Below are positions 13,279 through 20,908 of a stretch of DNA of 35,756 nucleotides, one piece after another. The notes beneath the pieces were generated by a model, which searched no databases, was not told where the DNA came from, and was given only the letters and a program-made list of their open reading frames with translations. The translations under genes and the position numbers were made by a program. This stretch comes from Arenimonas caeni (GTDB lineage Bacteria > Pseudomonadota > Gammaproteobacteria > Xanthomonadales > Xanthomonadaceae). How positions within the stretch are numbered: the stretch's first letter is position 1; every line of letters begins with the position of its first letter. Where the stretch lies: assembly GCF_003024235.1 (NCBI RefSeq), contig NZ_KZ679087.1, positions 192,007 through 227,762 on the forward strand, given 5' to 3'.

Positions 13279-15249
13279 ATGCCCGACGTCACCCGATTGA
13301 TGCCCACGCAGCTGCGCCAGGCGCGGCTGATGCCCAACACGTTCGACGCCGAGGCCCGGACCATCGAGGTGGTCTGGACCACTGGCGCGTCCGTGCGCCG
13401 CTACGACTGGTGGAACGACGAGTACTACAACGAGGAGCTCTCGCTCGACGAGGGCGCCTGCGACCTGTCCCGTCTCGCCTCCGGCAACGCGGCGGTGCTC
13501 GACAGCCACAACCGCTGGGGCCTGAATGGCCAGATCGGCGTGGTCGAGCGCGCCTGGATCGAGAACGGCGAGGGCCGTGCGGTGCTGCGCCTGTCCGCGC
13601 GCGACGAGATCGCTGGCCTGGTCAAGGACATCGTCGACGGAATCATCCGCAACATCTCCGTCGGCTACACCGTGCAGCGCTACCTGGTCGATCGCAAGGA
13701 AGGCGAGGTCCCGACCTACCGCGCGGTCGAGTGGCAGCCCAGCGAGATCAGCTTCGTCACCGTGCCGGCCGACGCCGGCAGCAGCACCCGCCAGTCCCCC
13801 GATGCCGCGCAGGGCTTCCCCTGCGTGTTCACCCGTGCTTCCGCACCGACCAACACCCAGGAGATCGACATGCCGAACCCCGCTTCCACCCCGGCCAATG
13901 CCGCCCGTGCCGCGGATGCGGCGCCGGCCAACGACAACCCGACCCCGGTCGCACCGGCGGCCGCGCCGGCCAATGCCGTCGCCGACGCGAACGAGCGCGC
14001 CGCCCAGATCAACGAGCTCGCCCGCCGCCACGGCATGGACGACAACGCCCCGGCGTGGATCCGCGGCGACCTCTCGGTTGACCAGGTGCGCGCCCAGATC
14101 CTCGACCAGCTGGCCACGCGCGACCAGGCCGCCGGCGGCAACCTCAACCGCGTCGACACCGTCGTGGACGAGGCCGACAAGATGCGTGCCGCCGCGGCGG
14201 ACGTGATCCTCGCCCGCGGCATGGTGGTGGACCCGTCCACGCGTGAGCGCGTGCGCGCCGCCAACGACAACCCCTACCGCGGCATGACCCTGCTGGAGAT
14301 GGCTCGCTTCTCGCTCGAGCGCCTGGGCGTGCGCACGGCCGGCCTGAACAAGCTCGACCTGGTGGGCCGCGCGTTCACCCAGTCCGGCAGCGACTTCCCC
14401 GTGCTGCTCGAGAACGCCATGCACCGCACCCTGCAGGCGGCCTACGCGATCGCGCCGGACACCTGGTCGCGCTTCTGCGCCCGCGGCAGCGTCAGCGACT
14501 TCCGCGCCCACCCGCGCTACCGCACGGGCAGCCTGGGCAACCTCGACGCGCTCAACGAGCTCGGCGAGTTCAAGAACAAGGCGATCCCGGACGGCGAGAA
14601 GGCCAGCATCACCGCCGGCACCAAGGGCAACATCATCAACCTGTCGCGCCAGGCGATCATCAACGACGACCTGGGCGCGTTCATCGGCCTGGCTGCAATG
14701 CTGGCGCGTGCCGCCAAGCGGACGGTCGAGGCCGACGTCTATGCCTACCTGGCCTCGAACCCGGTGATGGGCGACGGCTTCGCGCTGTTCTCGAACGACC
14801 ACGGCAACCTCGAGTCGGCGGGCGCGCCCACCGTGGAGACGGTCGATGCGGCCCGCGTGAAGCTGGCGGCCCAGAAGGGCGTGGGCAACAACGACTTCCT
14901 CGACCTGCGCCCGGCCATCTGGCTCGGCCCGCTGTCGTACGGCGGCACCGCCCGCGTCATCAACTCGGCCGAGTACGACCCGGACACGGCCAACAAGCTG
15001 CACAAGCCGAACAAGGTGCGTGGCCTGTTCCGCGACGTGGTCGACTCGCCGCGCATCGCCGACTCGAAGTGGTACCTGTTCGCCGACCCGGCCGACGCCC
15101 CGGTGATCGAGGTGGCGTTCCTGGACGGCCAGGACGAGCCCTTCCTGGACATGGAAGAGGGCTTCAGCGTCGACGGCGCCCGCTGGAAGGTCCGCCTGGA
15201 CTTCGGCATCGCCGCCATCGACTACCGCGGCGCCGTGCGCAACGGCTGA
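13279..15249 (+). CDS. Prohead protease-major capsid fusion protein
   Basis: The product has 656 aa. Residues 1-170 form an HK97/S78-type prohead protease: His77 in LDSHNR and Ser127 in NISVGY are the expected catalytic residues. A low-complexity Ala/Pro/Asn linker spans about 180-240. From about 290 to the end is a capsid fold (NPYRGMTLLEMARFSLERLG...), ending in VRLDFGIAAIDYRGAVRNG. Such fusions are known in some siphoviruses. A strong ribosome site at 13859 before an in-frame ATG at 13870 suggests a second, capsid-only product of 459 aa. The protease would remove the linker and mature the head. Confidence 0.93.
   Translation: MPDVTRLMPTQLRQARLMPNTFDAEARTIEVVWTTGASVRRYDWWNDEYYNEELSLDEGACDLSRLASGNAAVLDSHNRWGLNGQIGVVERAWIENGEGRAVLRLSARDEIAGLVKDIVDGIIRNISVGYTVQRYLVDRKEGEVPTYRAVEWQPSEISFVTVPADAGSSTRQSPDAAQGFPCVFTRASAPTNTQEIDMPNPASTPANAARAADAAPANDNPTPVAPAAAPANAVADANERAAQINELARRHGMDDNAPAWIRGDLSVDQVRAQILDQLATRDQAAGGNLNRVDTVVDEADKMRAAAADVILARGMVVDPSTRERVRAANDNPYRGMTLLEMARFSLERLGVRTAGLNKLDLVGRAFTQSGSDFPVLLENAMHRTLQAAYAIAPDTWSRFCARGSVSDFRAHPRYRTGSLGNLDALNELGEFKNKAIPDGEKASITAGTKGNIINLSRQAIINDDLGAFIGLAAMLARAAKRTVEADVYAYLASNPVMGDGFALFSNDHGNLESAGAPTVETVDAARVKLAAQKGVGNNDFLDLRPAIWLGPLSYGGTARVINSAEYDPDTANKLHKPNKVRGLFRDVVDSPRIADSKWYLFADPADAPVIEVAFLDGQDEPFLDMEEGFSVDGARWKVRLDFGIAAIDYRGAVRNG
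13859..13872 (+). promoter_or_regulatory. Internal ribosome site and ATG for capsid-only product
   Basis: AGGAG (13859-13863) lies 6 nt before an in-frame ATG (13870-13872; 197 codons into the fusion gene). The start sits at the boundary between the protease domain and the Ala/Pro linker, where a nested scaffold-capsid product would begin, as lambda Nu3 is nested in C. Confidence 0.65.
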
Positions 15250-15255
15250 TCGACC

Positions 15256-15279
15256 GGCCGGAGGCTTCGGCCTCCGGCC
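15256..15279 (+). repeat. UUCG-tetraloop hairpin before the cement gene
   Basis: GGCCGGAGGC and GCCTCCGGCC form a perfect 10-bp stem closed by TTCG, an unusually stable C(UUCG)G-type loop. It lies between the capsid stop and the ribosome site of the DUF2190 gene. There is no T tract, so RNA processing or protection is more likely than termination. Confidence 0.75.
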
Positions 15280-15309
15280 AACCCCGACCCCTTTCCCAGG
15301 AGAAGCAAC

Positions 15310-15690
15310 ATGGCACGGAACTACGAATCGGATGGCAACGTCATCCAGTGGACCAACGGCACGGGCAGCGCGGTTGCCTCGGGCCAAGTGGTCAAGGTGG
15401 GCAACCTGATCGGCGTGGCGTTGGTGGCCCTGGCCATCGGCGAGACCGGCAGCGTGGCGGTCGAGGGCGTCTTCAGCGGCGTCCCGAAGGTCAGCGGCGC
15501 GGTGTTCGCCCAGGGCGAGAAGCTGGTCTTCGACGTGAGCGCCAACGGCGGTCTCGGCGCCTTCGACGACAGCGCGGCGGCGCCCGCCACCGGCGACGTG
15601 ACCGGCGGCGCGGTGGCCTGGGCGGCCGGCGCCGACGGCCAGACGACCTGCACGATCAAGCTGACCCCGGGCAACTCCGCGGTCGCCTGA
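15310..15690 (+). CDS. Capsid cement (decoration) protein, DUF2190 family
   Basis: The product has 126 aa and begins MARNYESDGNVIQWTNGTGS, with the repeated short beta strands typical of DUF2190 proteins. These trimerise on the head surface and stabilise it against internal DNA pressure. An AGGAG site lies upstream at 15298-15302. Strong hairpins lie on both sides of the gene (15256-15279 and 15714-15741), so its message could be processed as a unit, matching the high copy number needed. Confidence 0.85.
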   Translation: MARNYESDGNVIQWTNGTGSAVASGQVVKVGNLIGVALVALAIGETGSVAVEGVFSGVPKVSGAVFAQGEKLVFDVSANGGLGAFDDSAAAPATGDVTGGAVAWAAGADGQTTCTIKLTPGNSAVA

Positions 15691-15713
15691 CCCCTGGAGG
15701 ACTTCGCCCTCGT

Positions 15714-15741
15714 GGCGGCTCCGGATCGACCCGGAGCCGCC
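15714..15741 (+). repeat. 11-bp-stem hairpin after the cement gene
   Basis: GGCGGCTCCGG pairs perfectly with CCGGAGCCGCC across a 6-nt loop (ATCGAC). It lies between the cement stop and the first lysis gene. With no T tract it may pause or stabilise RNA rather than terminate. It matches the hairpin on the other side of the cement gene in function rather than sequence. Confidence 0.65.
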
Positions 15742-15757
15742 CCCGAACCCGGAGCCG

Positions 15758-16105
15758 ATGGTGCAAGACGACATGCACACCCACCGCCGCCGCGACGACA
15801 CCGACGACACCAAGGGCCACCGCCTGGAGGCCGCGGCCGAGTCGACGTTCGCGAAGCTGCTCAACCGCTTCGTGATGCCGATCCTGTTCGGCGTGGTCGC
15901 GTTCTTCGTCAGCGACACGCTCAAGGACATCCGGAGCGGGCAGGAGGCCCAGGGCCAGGCGATCAGCGAGCTCAAGACCGAGTTCCGCGTGCTCACCACG
16001 CGGCTCGATGAGGTGGTGATCCGGCAGGTGAACGCGAACTCCGGCCAGCTGGTGAACCACGAACAGCGCCTGCAGGCGCTCGAGCGAGAGGGGCGCAACC
16101 GATGA
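15758..16105 (+). CDS. Single-TM coiled-coil membrane protein, lysis module
   Basis: The product has 115 aa. A basic, His-rich N-terminus precedes one transmembrane segment (about residues 40-53, VMPILFGVVAFFV), followed by a charged coiled coil (about 54-112) with ISELKTEFRVLTTRL heptads. It is first in the lysis module and overlaps the next gene by 4 nt (ATGA). It could be a pinholin/antiholin or a holin partner. ATG 15773 is an alternative start 15 nt downstream. No family was recognised. Confidence 0.6.
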   Translation: MVQDDMHTHRRRDDTDDTKGHRLEAAAESTFAKLLNRFVMPILFGVVAFFVSDTLKDIRSGQEAQGQAISELKTEFRVLTTRLDEVVIRQVNANSGQLVNHEQRLQALEREGRNR

Positions 16106-16449
16106 CCACCCACTTCAAGGCCTTCGCCTTCTGGCTGCCGCTGATGGTCGTGCTGACCCTGCTGGGCTGGATCGTGCTGGGCGCCCTGCCGGGCATGCGC
16201 ATGACCGGTGACCTGGTGGCCTGGCTGGCCGAGCTGCCGGTCATCACCTGCTACGCGATCGCCGCCGGCGCCGCCACGTCGCTGACGATGCGCGCCACCG
16301 GCATGAACCTCGATAACGACTACCGCGCCGAGCTTATCCGGCGCGCCGCCGCCGGCGACCACGCCGCCCACCAAACCCTGTCCCAGGAGATCCGCGCATG
16401 GCTCGGCTTTCTCGTCATCTGGTCGCTGTTCTTCTTTCCGCACTGGTAA
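16102..16449 (+). CDS. Small multi-TM membrane protein, holin candidate
   Basis: The product has 115 aa with three hydrophobic segments, at about residues 10-31, 39-62 and 97-113, the last ending FFFPHW. Size, three segments and position directly before the lysozyme fit a class I holin, which would open the inner membrane at the programmed time. It starts in ATGA overlap with the preceding gene. Its last 52 nt overlap the lysozyme signal sequence in another frame. Family assignment is by features only. Confidence 0.6.
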   Translation: MTTHFKAFAFWLPLMVVLTLLGWIVLGALPGMRMTGDLVAWLAELPVITCYAIAAGAATSLTMRATGMNLDNDYRAELIRRAAAGDHAAHQTLSQEIRAWLGFLVIWSLFFFPHW

Positions 16450-17261
16450 TCGCCGGCTGCGGCGGCCCGGACGCGTCCGGCTCCCTGCAGGCCGCGATTG
16501 CGCCGGTGGTGGCCGACGCGCAGGCCGAGGTGACGGCCGTCGTCACCCCGGCCGCCGAGACCGCCCAGCTGCGCGCTGCCGAAGCGCTGGTGCCGGCGAC
16601 GCTGGCCGTGCAGGCGATGAGCCAGGAAGTGCTCTCCCCGTCGCCGGGGCCCCGTGAATGGACGTGGGGCGGGGCCCCGGTGGCGGCGGACCTGATCATC
16701 CGCTGGGAGATCGGCAGCCCGGCGCGCTACACGCGGCTCTACCAGGGCCTGATCTGCCCGCCCGGCGCCAGCGGCCCGACCGGCGGCGTCGGCTATGACT
16801 TCGGCCACCAAACCCCGGCGGCAATCCGCGCCGAGTGGCACGAGCACCCCGACGTCGAGCGCCTGGCCGCTGCGTCCGGCATCGTCGGCGAGGCCGCGTG
16901 CAACGCCTTCGTCGCCCAGCACCGCGACATCCGCATCGACTACGCCTACGCCGAGCGGGTTTTCCTGAGCTCCACGCTGCCGGCCTACCAGCTGGCCGCT
17001 GAGCGCGCCCTGGGCGAGGGCTGGCACCGGCTTACCCTGAACGCGCAGGCGGGCAACACCAGCCTCGGCTACAACCGCGGCTGGTCGATGCGCGGCGACC
17101 GCAACCGCGAGAAGCGGGCCATCCGCGACGTCTGCGCGCCCGCCGGCGACGTCCGCTGCAACGCTGCCGAGATCCGCGCCATGAAGCGGCTGTGGCCGCA
17201 CATCCCCGGCCTGCAGAACCGGCGCGAGGACGAGGCGCGGGTCGTGGAGTCGGCGTCGTGA
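16398..17261 (+). CDS. Lysozyme-like endolysin with lipoprotein signal
   Basis: The product has 287 aa. The N-terminus (MARLSRHLVAVLLSALVIAGC) is a clear lipoprotein signal with lipobox VIAGC, Cys21. The catalytic part has Glu104 in RWEIGS and the GVGYDFGH motif (about 120-127), a variant of the GH24 lysozyme E-...-G-x-G-x-D/T-x-G-H pattern. An AGGAG site lies 8 nt before ATG 16398, so the 52-nt overlap with the holin candidate is real. The enzyme would cut peptidoglycan from a membrane-tethered, periplasmic position, unlike the soluble lambda or SAR endolysins. Its exact family is uncertain. Confidence 0.8.
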   Translation: MARLSRHLVAVLLSALVIAGCGGPDASGSLQAAIAPVVADAQAEVTAVVTPAAETAQLRAAEALVPATLAVQAMSQEVLSPSPGPREWTWGGAPVAADLIIRWEIGSPARYTRLYQGLICPPGASGPTGGVGYDFGHQTPAAIRAEWHEHPDVERLAAASGIVGEAACNAFVAQHRDIRIDYAYAERVFLSSTLPAYQLAAERALGEGWHRLTLNAQAGNTSLGYNRGWSMRGDRNREKRAIRDVCAPAGDVRCNAAEIRAMKRLWPHIPGLQNRREDEARVVESAS

Positions 17262-17710
17262 TCGGGAAGCTTATCACCGCCAAGGCCGCGCCCTGGCTGC
17301 TGGGCGCCATCGTGGTGCTGCTCGGCGCCCTGGCGCTGCAGCACCTGGTGCTGTCGGCTGCTGTCACCGCAGCGCAGGGGGAGCGGGACACGGCACAGGC
17401 CGCGGCTGCGAGCCTGACCACGTCGCGGGATGCGTTCGAGCTGCGGGCCACGGAGTTGGCCACGGCCAACCGCGAGTGGGGCCGCACCGTCGAGACGCTG
17501 CAGGCCGAGCTCGAGCGCGCCCAGCGCGACGCCCGCGAGCTCGACGCCCAGGCCCGCGCGGCCATCGCGCGGGCGCAGGCCGAGGCCCGCGACGCCGATC
17601 GCACCCTTAAACGGTTCGTCGAGCAGTTCGCCGTCGAATCCAAGCGCCCGGATTGCGCCCGGGCCCTCGCCAACCTGGAGGCCCAATGTCCCGCCTTGTC
17701 TGGCTACTGA
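17258..17710 (+). CDS. Rz: Inner-membrane spanin (Rz-like)
   Basis: The product has 150 aa. GTG 17258 overlaps the lysozyme stop (GTGA) and is preferred over an ATG 66 nt upstream. One N-terminal transmembrane segment (about residues 10-30) is followed by a long Ala/Glu/Arg coiled coil. Two Cys near the C-terminus could form the disulfide typical of spanins. Its end encodes the start of the outer-membrane spanin in another frame. It would pair with Rz1 to fuse the two membranes in the last step of lysis. Confidence 0.85.
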   Translation: MIGKLITAKAAPWLLGAIVVLLGALALQHLVLSAAVTAAQGERDTAQAAAASLTTSRDAFELRATELATANREWGRTVETLQAELERAQRDARELDAQARAAIARAQAEARDADRTLKRFVEQFAVESKRPDCARALANLEAQCPALSGY

Positions 17711-17994
17711 TCGTCGGGCTGCTGGCCGGCTGCGCTTCGACCCCGTCCACCCGCCTGCCGGGCGCGGAGGGCGCCGTGCGCCCGGTCACCCAGGTGGTGA
17801 TCCGCTACGTCTACGTGCCGGTCGACAGCGTGCTCACCGGCCCCGAGTTCATCGCCGAGGGCCCGCTCTCGATGTGTCCGCATGTGGCCGCCGAGCGCAA
17901 GGCGGCGCTCCAGCGCTGCAACGCCAAGCTCGAGGCGATCGCGGCCAAGCAGGGCACGGTCGTGGAGCCCGAGGGGGAGGGTAAAGGCGAGTGA
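17686..17994 (+). CDS. Rz1: Outer-membrane lipoprotein spanin (Rz1-like)
   Basis: The product has 102 aa. ATG 17686 starts inside Rz, a 25-nt overlap that is the classic embedded arrangement. A short signal (MSRLVWLLIVGLLAGC) ends in lipobox LLAGC, with Cys16 expected to be lipidated. It is followed by a Pro/Thr-rich stretch and then charged helices. The mature part is longer and less proline-rich than lambda Rz1. It would sit in the outer membrane and contact the Rz coiled coil. Confidence 0.85.
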   Translation: MSRLVWLLIVGLLAGCASTPSTRLPGAEGAVRPVTQVVIRYVYVPVDSVLTGPEFIAEGPLSMCPHVAAERKAALQRCNAKLEAIAAKQGTVVEPEGEGKGE

Positions 17995-18779
17995 GCCAGT
18001 TGCTCTCCATCGCAGTGGACCCTGGCAACGTGCTCGGCCGGCAGCTCACCGACCTCGAGCGCAAGCAGCTGCCGTTCGCGATGCAGCGGGCGCTCAACGA
18101 CACCGCCTTCCAGACCCGTCAGGAATGGGCCGAAGTCATGACCCGGGTGTTCGATCGGCCGACGCCGCTCACCCAGCGGGCCGTGCTGTACCGAAAGGCG
18201 ACGCGCGAACGACTGACGGCGGAGGTCTTTCTGCGCGACGAGGCCTTCAAGGGCACGCCCCCGGCGAAGTACCTGCAGGCGCAGGTCATGGGCGGCACGC
18301 GCCGCCAGACCGGCAAGGAGCGCAAGCTCGTCGCTGCAGGCCTGCTGCCTGCCGGTCACTTCGTCGTGCCGGGTGCCGGTGCTCAGCTCGACGCTTATGG
18401 CAACATTTCGCTCGGCCAGGTCAATCGCATCCTTTCCCAGATCAGCGCCCAGGGCGACGCGACGGCCAACGAGTCCGCCGCCAGCCGCGGCCGGCGCAAT
18501 CGGCGCGAGGGGCGCAAGACGGGTTACACGACGCAGTTCTTCGCGCTCAAGCAGCGCCGAGGCCGCCTGGCGGCCGGCGTCTACCAGCGCATCCGGCTGG
18601 GCCGCCTGGGAAGCGCCGTGCGCAGCGTGCTCCGCTTCGTGAGCGGCGTCAGCTACCGCCCGCGTTACCGCATCTTCAATCTGGCCCAGCGGCTCTTCGA
18701 TCGCCGGTTCCCCGAGAACTTCGAACGATCCCTCTACTCGGCCGTGGCGTCCGCCTGGGCGCGGGAGTTCCGGCGATGA
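17991..18779 (+). CDS. Minor tail protein Z-like
   Basis: The product has 262 aa with GTG 17991 in GTGA overlap with the spanin stop. The N-terminal part (ERKQLPFAMQRALNDTAFQTRQEW) and Arg-rich C-terminus resemble phage minor tail protein Z-like proteins, which help join tail to head. It precedes two other connector-sized genes, matching the lambda order FII-Z-U with some rearrangement. Assignment is moderate. Confidence 0.65.
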   Translation: MSQLLSIAVDPGNVLGRQLTDLERKQLPFAMQRALNDTAFQTRQEWAEVMTRVFDRPTPLTQRAVLYRKATRERLTAEVFLRDEAFKGTPPAKYLQAQVMGGTRRQTGKERKLVAAGLLPAGHFVVPGAGAQLDAYGNISLGQVNRILSQISAQGDATANESAASRGRRNRREGRKTGYTTQFFALKQRRGRLAAGVYQRIRLGRLGSAVRSVLRFVSGVSYRPRYRIFNLAQRLFDRRFPENFERSLYSAVASAWAREFRR

Positions 18780-19099
18780 GCCAGCGCGACGCCTTGCGTG
18801 ACATGGACGACGCCTTGGTCGCCGCCTTCAAGGGCGCCGGCCTGGCCGACGATGCCATCTACACGCCACCCGGCGGAGACGCCGTCGCCTGCGAGGTGAT
18901 GGTCGACGAGGGCATCGCCGAGTTCGGTGAGGACCTCGCCACGGTGGTCGGTCGCCGCACGTTGGTGAGCCTGCTCCTGCGGCAGATCCCGAACCCGGTG
19001 CGTGGCGCCACGGTGCTCGTCGACGGAACGACCTACACCCTCGACATCCCTGAGTCGCGCGACCAGTCGATCTCGCGCTGGGTGGTGACCCATGACTGA
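18776..19099 (+). CDS. Head-tail connector protein
   Basis: The product has 107 aa and overlaps the preceding stop as ATGA. The YTPPGGDAVACEVMVDEGIAEF and LLLRQIPNPVRGATVLVDGTTYTL stretches have the short beta pattern of gpFII/HK97-type head-tail attachment proteins. Its stop lies inside the next gene start (8-nt overlap). It would form the ring beneath the portal. Called from size, pattern and position. Confidence 0.65.
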   Translation: MSQRDALRDMDDALVAAFKGAGLADDAIYTPPGGDAVACEVMVDEGIAEFGEDLATVVGRRTLVSLLLRQIPNPVRGATVLVDGTTYTLDIPESRDQSISRWVVTHD

Positions 19100-19526
19100 G
19101 CCCACCACCTGGCAGCTGCTCGGTGACGTCGAGGCCTGCCTGCAGCGCATCACGGTGGCCAACGGGTTCCGCACCGATGCGGGACTTGCGGTCACGCGCG
19201 AGCCGTCGCGGGTTCCCGAGTCAGAGTCCGCGGTGATCGGCCTGGCACTCGGCCGTCTGGAGCCGCCGGACCAGCCCGGGCTGGCGCGTACCCATCGCAA
19301 GGCAAGCATCGTGATCGTCGGAAAGATCGCCGTCGACAGCACCGATGATCAGGCACGGCTTCATGACCTGTTGGACGACATCACCCGGGCGATCGACGGC
19401 CAGGCAACCCGCTTCGGCGCTGGCCGCGCCTTGCCCACGTTCGTCTCCGCAAGCCCGATCGAGCCCGAGCCCGGCGTGAAGTGGCTTGGCCTGACGGTCA
19501 TCTACTCCGCGCACGTGCTGCGTTAA
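19092..19526 (+). CDS. Tail terminator protein (gpU-like)
   Basis: The product has 144 aa and begins MTEPTTWQLLGDVEACLQRI, with a mixed alpha/beta pattern and a C-terminal beta stretch (VKWLGLTVIYSAHV). Size and position just before the tail tube gene fit tail terminator/minor tail U-like proteins, which cap the tail at its final length. It overlaps the previous gene by 8 nt, and a 23-nt gap with a GAGG site leads to the tube gene. Confidence 0.65.
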   Translation: MTEPTTWQLLGDVEACLQRITVANGFRTDAGLAVTREPSRVPESESAVIGLALGRLEPPDQPGLARTHRKASIVIVGKIAVDSTDDQARLHDLLDDITRAIDGQATRFGAGRALPTFVSASPIEPEPGVKWLGLTVIYSAHVLR

Positions 19527-19549
19527 CCCACCACCCCGAGGACACCACC

Positions 19550-20296
19550 ATGGAAGATAAAAGCTACATCGGCTCCGGCAACATCCTGATCCGCGAAAAG
19601 GGCGCCGCCGCCCCGCTCGTGGAGGTGGGCAACTGCTCGGCCCTGACCCTCTCGCCGCAGGAGAACGTGCTCCAGCAGCAGGACTTCACGAAGCCCGGAG
19701 GCGGCCTGCGCAACCAGGTGCGCCGCGTCACCGGCGTGGACATCGCCTACACCTTCCACGACTTCGCCGCCGAGAACTTCGCCCGCGCCTTGCGTGCCGC
19801 CATCGAAACGGTCACGGCCGGCACGGCGACTGGCGAGGAAGTGGTGGCCTACAAGGGCGGCTACGCGCCCCTCGCCAAGATCGCCACGGCCATCACCTCG
19901 GTGGTGCCGGCCGGCGGCGGCACCGCGTTCGCCGCGGGAGACGACTACGAGCTGCGGGACGGACAGCTGTATGTCCCGAGCGACAGCGCCATCACGAACC
20001 CGGTCGCCGGCGCGGCGAACATCGAGGTCACCTACACCTACGCGGCCCAGAAGAAGGTCCAGGCGCTGGTCAACCCGAACAAGCAGTACGAGATCGTGTT
20101 CATGGGCCTGAACGAAGCCCAGTCCGGCAAGCGCACCCGCATCACCTGCCACAAGGTCTCCGGCGGCGTGTTGCAGGCGTTCGCGGCCCTCGGCGAGGAC
20201 TACGGCGCCGGCGAGGTCAACGGCGCGCTCCTGGCCGACACGGGGAAGACGGGCGTGGGCATCAGCCAGTACGCCACGATCGAGATGGAGGACTGA
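19550..20296 (+). CDS. Major tail tube protein
   Basis: The product has 248 aa, with ATG 19550 behind a GAGGA site. The beta-rich sequence begins MEDKSYIGSGNILIREKGAA and contains the tube-like YEIVFMGLNEAQSGKRTRIT region near residue 185. Tube proteins polymerise as stacked hexamers to form the tail. It lies just upstream of the G/GT chaperone pair, as V does in lambda. No Ig-like C-terminal domain is evident. Confidence 0.85.
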   Translation: MEDKSYIGSGNILIREKGAAAPLVEVGNCSALTLSPQENVLQQQDFTKPGGGLRNQVRRVTGVDIAYTFHDFAAENFARALRAAIETVTAGTATGEEVVAYKGGYAPLAKIATAITSVVPAGGGTAFAAGDDYELRDGQLYVPSDSAITNPVAGAANIEVTYTYAAQKKVQALVNPNKQYEIVFMGLNEAQSGKRTRITCHKVSGGVLQAFAALGEDYGAGEVNGALLADTGKTGVGISQYATIEMED

Positions 20297-20302
20297 TCGG
20301 CC

Positions 20303-20725
20303 ATGTCCGATGAACTCGAAGTGCTGGAGCCCGCGGGCTCCAGCGTCCAGTACCGCGGCGAGGCCATCGAGGTGCGGCCGCTGGAGATCGGCCAGGTGCC
20401 GCAGCTGGTGCGCAAGTGCCGGGGCGCCGTGAACGTAGTGCTGGCGATGGACTCGTTGCCGGACACGAATGAGCTGGGCTTTCTCGACCTGGTGATGGAC
20501 CTGGTCGGCTCGCATGGCGAGGAGCTGTACGAGGGCGTGGCCATCTGCGTGGGCAGGGAGCCCGGGTGGGTCGCCAAGGGCAATCTCGACGAGTTCGTGG
20601 TGCTGGCGACGGCAGTCTTCGAGGTCAATCGGGATTTTTTCGTCCAGAGGCTCGCGCCGCTCCTGGGCGCGGGCCGAAAGAGCCCGCCGGCCAGTGGGGA
20701 TGGGCCGACGCCATCCAGCTCCTGA
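20303..20725 (+). CDS. Tail assembly chaperone (gpG-like)
   Basis: The product has 140 aa and begins MSDELEVLEPAGSSVQY. Position between tail tube and tape measure, acidic helical composition and the nested downstream frame are diagnostic of the gpG class. These proteins coat the tape measure during assembly and are absent from the virion. Codons 112-113 (TTT TTC) form a -1 slippery site that fuses most of it to the T-like extension. Confidence 0.85.
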   Translation: MSDELEVLEPAGSSVQYRGEAIEVRPLEIGQVPQLVRKCRGAVNVVLAMDSLPDTNELGFLDLVMDLVGSHGEELYEGVAICVGREPGWVAKGNLDEFVVLATAVFEVNRDFFVQRLAPLLGAGRKSPPASGDGPTPSSS

Positions 20726-20907
20726 TCAGCCGCGGGCACCGCCTCGAGGACATCCGCCGCTACACCCTACGGCAGCTTCGTCTCTTCACCGAGGCTGCCG
20801 TGAGGGCCAGAAACCGAGATCGGGCCGAGGCACTGATGGATGTGCGCGTGGCAAGCAAGTACGAGAAGAACCAGTTCGAGTCCTACCTCCGAGCCCTGAG
20901 GCGCTGA
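20303..20907 (+). CDS. Tail assembly chaperone G-T fusion by -1 frameshift
   Basis: Translation of the first 113 codons followed by a -1 shift at the T TTT TTC heptamer (20635-20641) reads on from 20641 for 88 more residues, giving 201 aa. The T-like part contains the helical segment LLISRGHRLEDIRRYTLRQL and ends KYEKNQFESYLRALRR. The frame is open with no stop across the junction. In lambda, GT is made from G at a few per cent by the same kind of shift. It ends 1 nt before the tape measure start. Confidence 0.85.
20635..20641 (+). other. Programmed -1 frameshift slippery site
   Basis: TTTTTTC with zero-frame codons T TTT TTC is a canonical X XXY YYZ heptamer. It lies about 84 nt before the G stop and inside the -1 frame overlap. 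It is the longest T run in this gene and stands out against the GC-rich background. Confidence 0.85.
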
Positions 20908-20908
20908 C

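Noticed and set aside
13219-16443. Minus-strand open frame of about 1074 codons opposite the protease-capsid, cement and lysis genes
   Set aside because: It results from GC-rich codon bias on the coding strand; the residues are Val/Ala/Gly/Arg/His-rich without domains, and the plus strand is fully explained.
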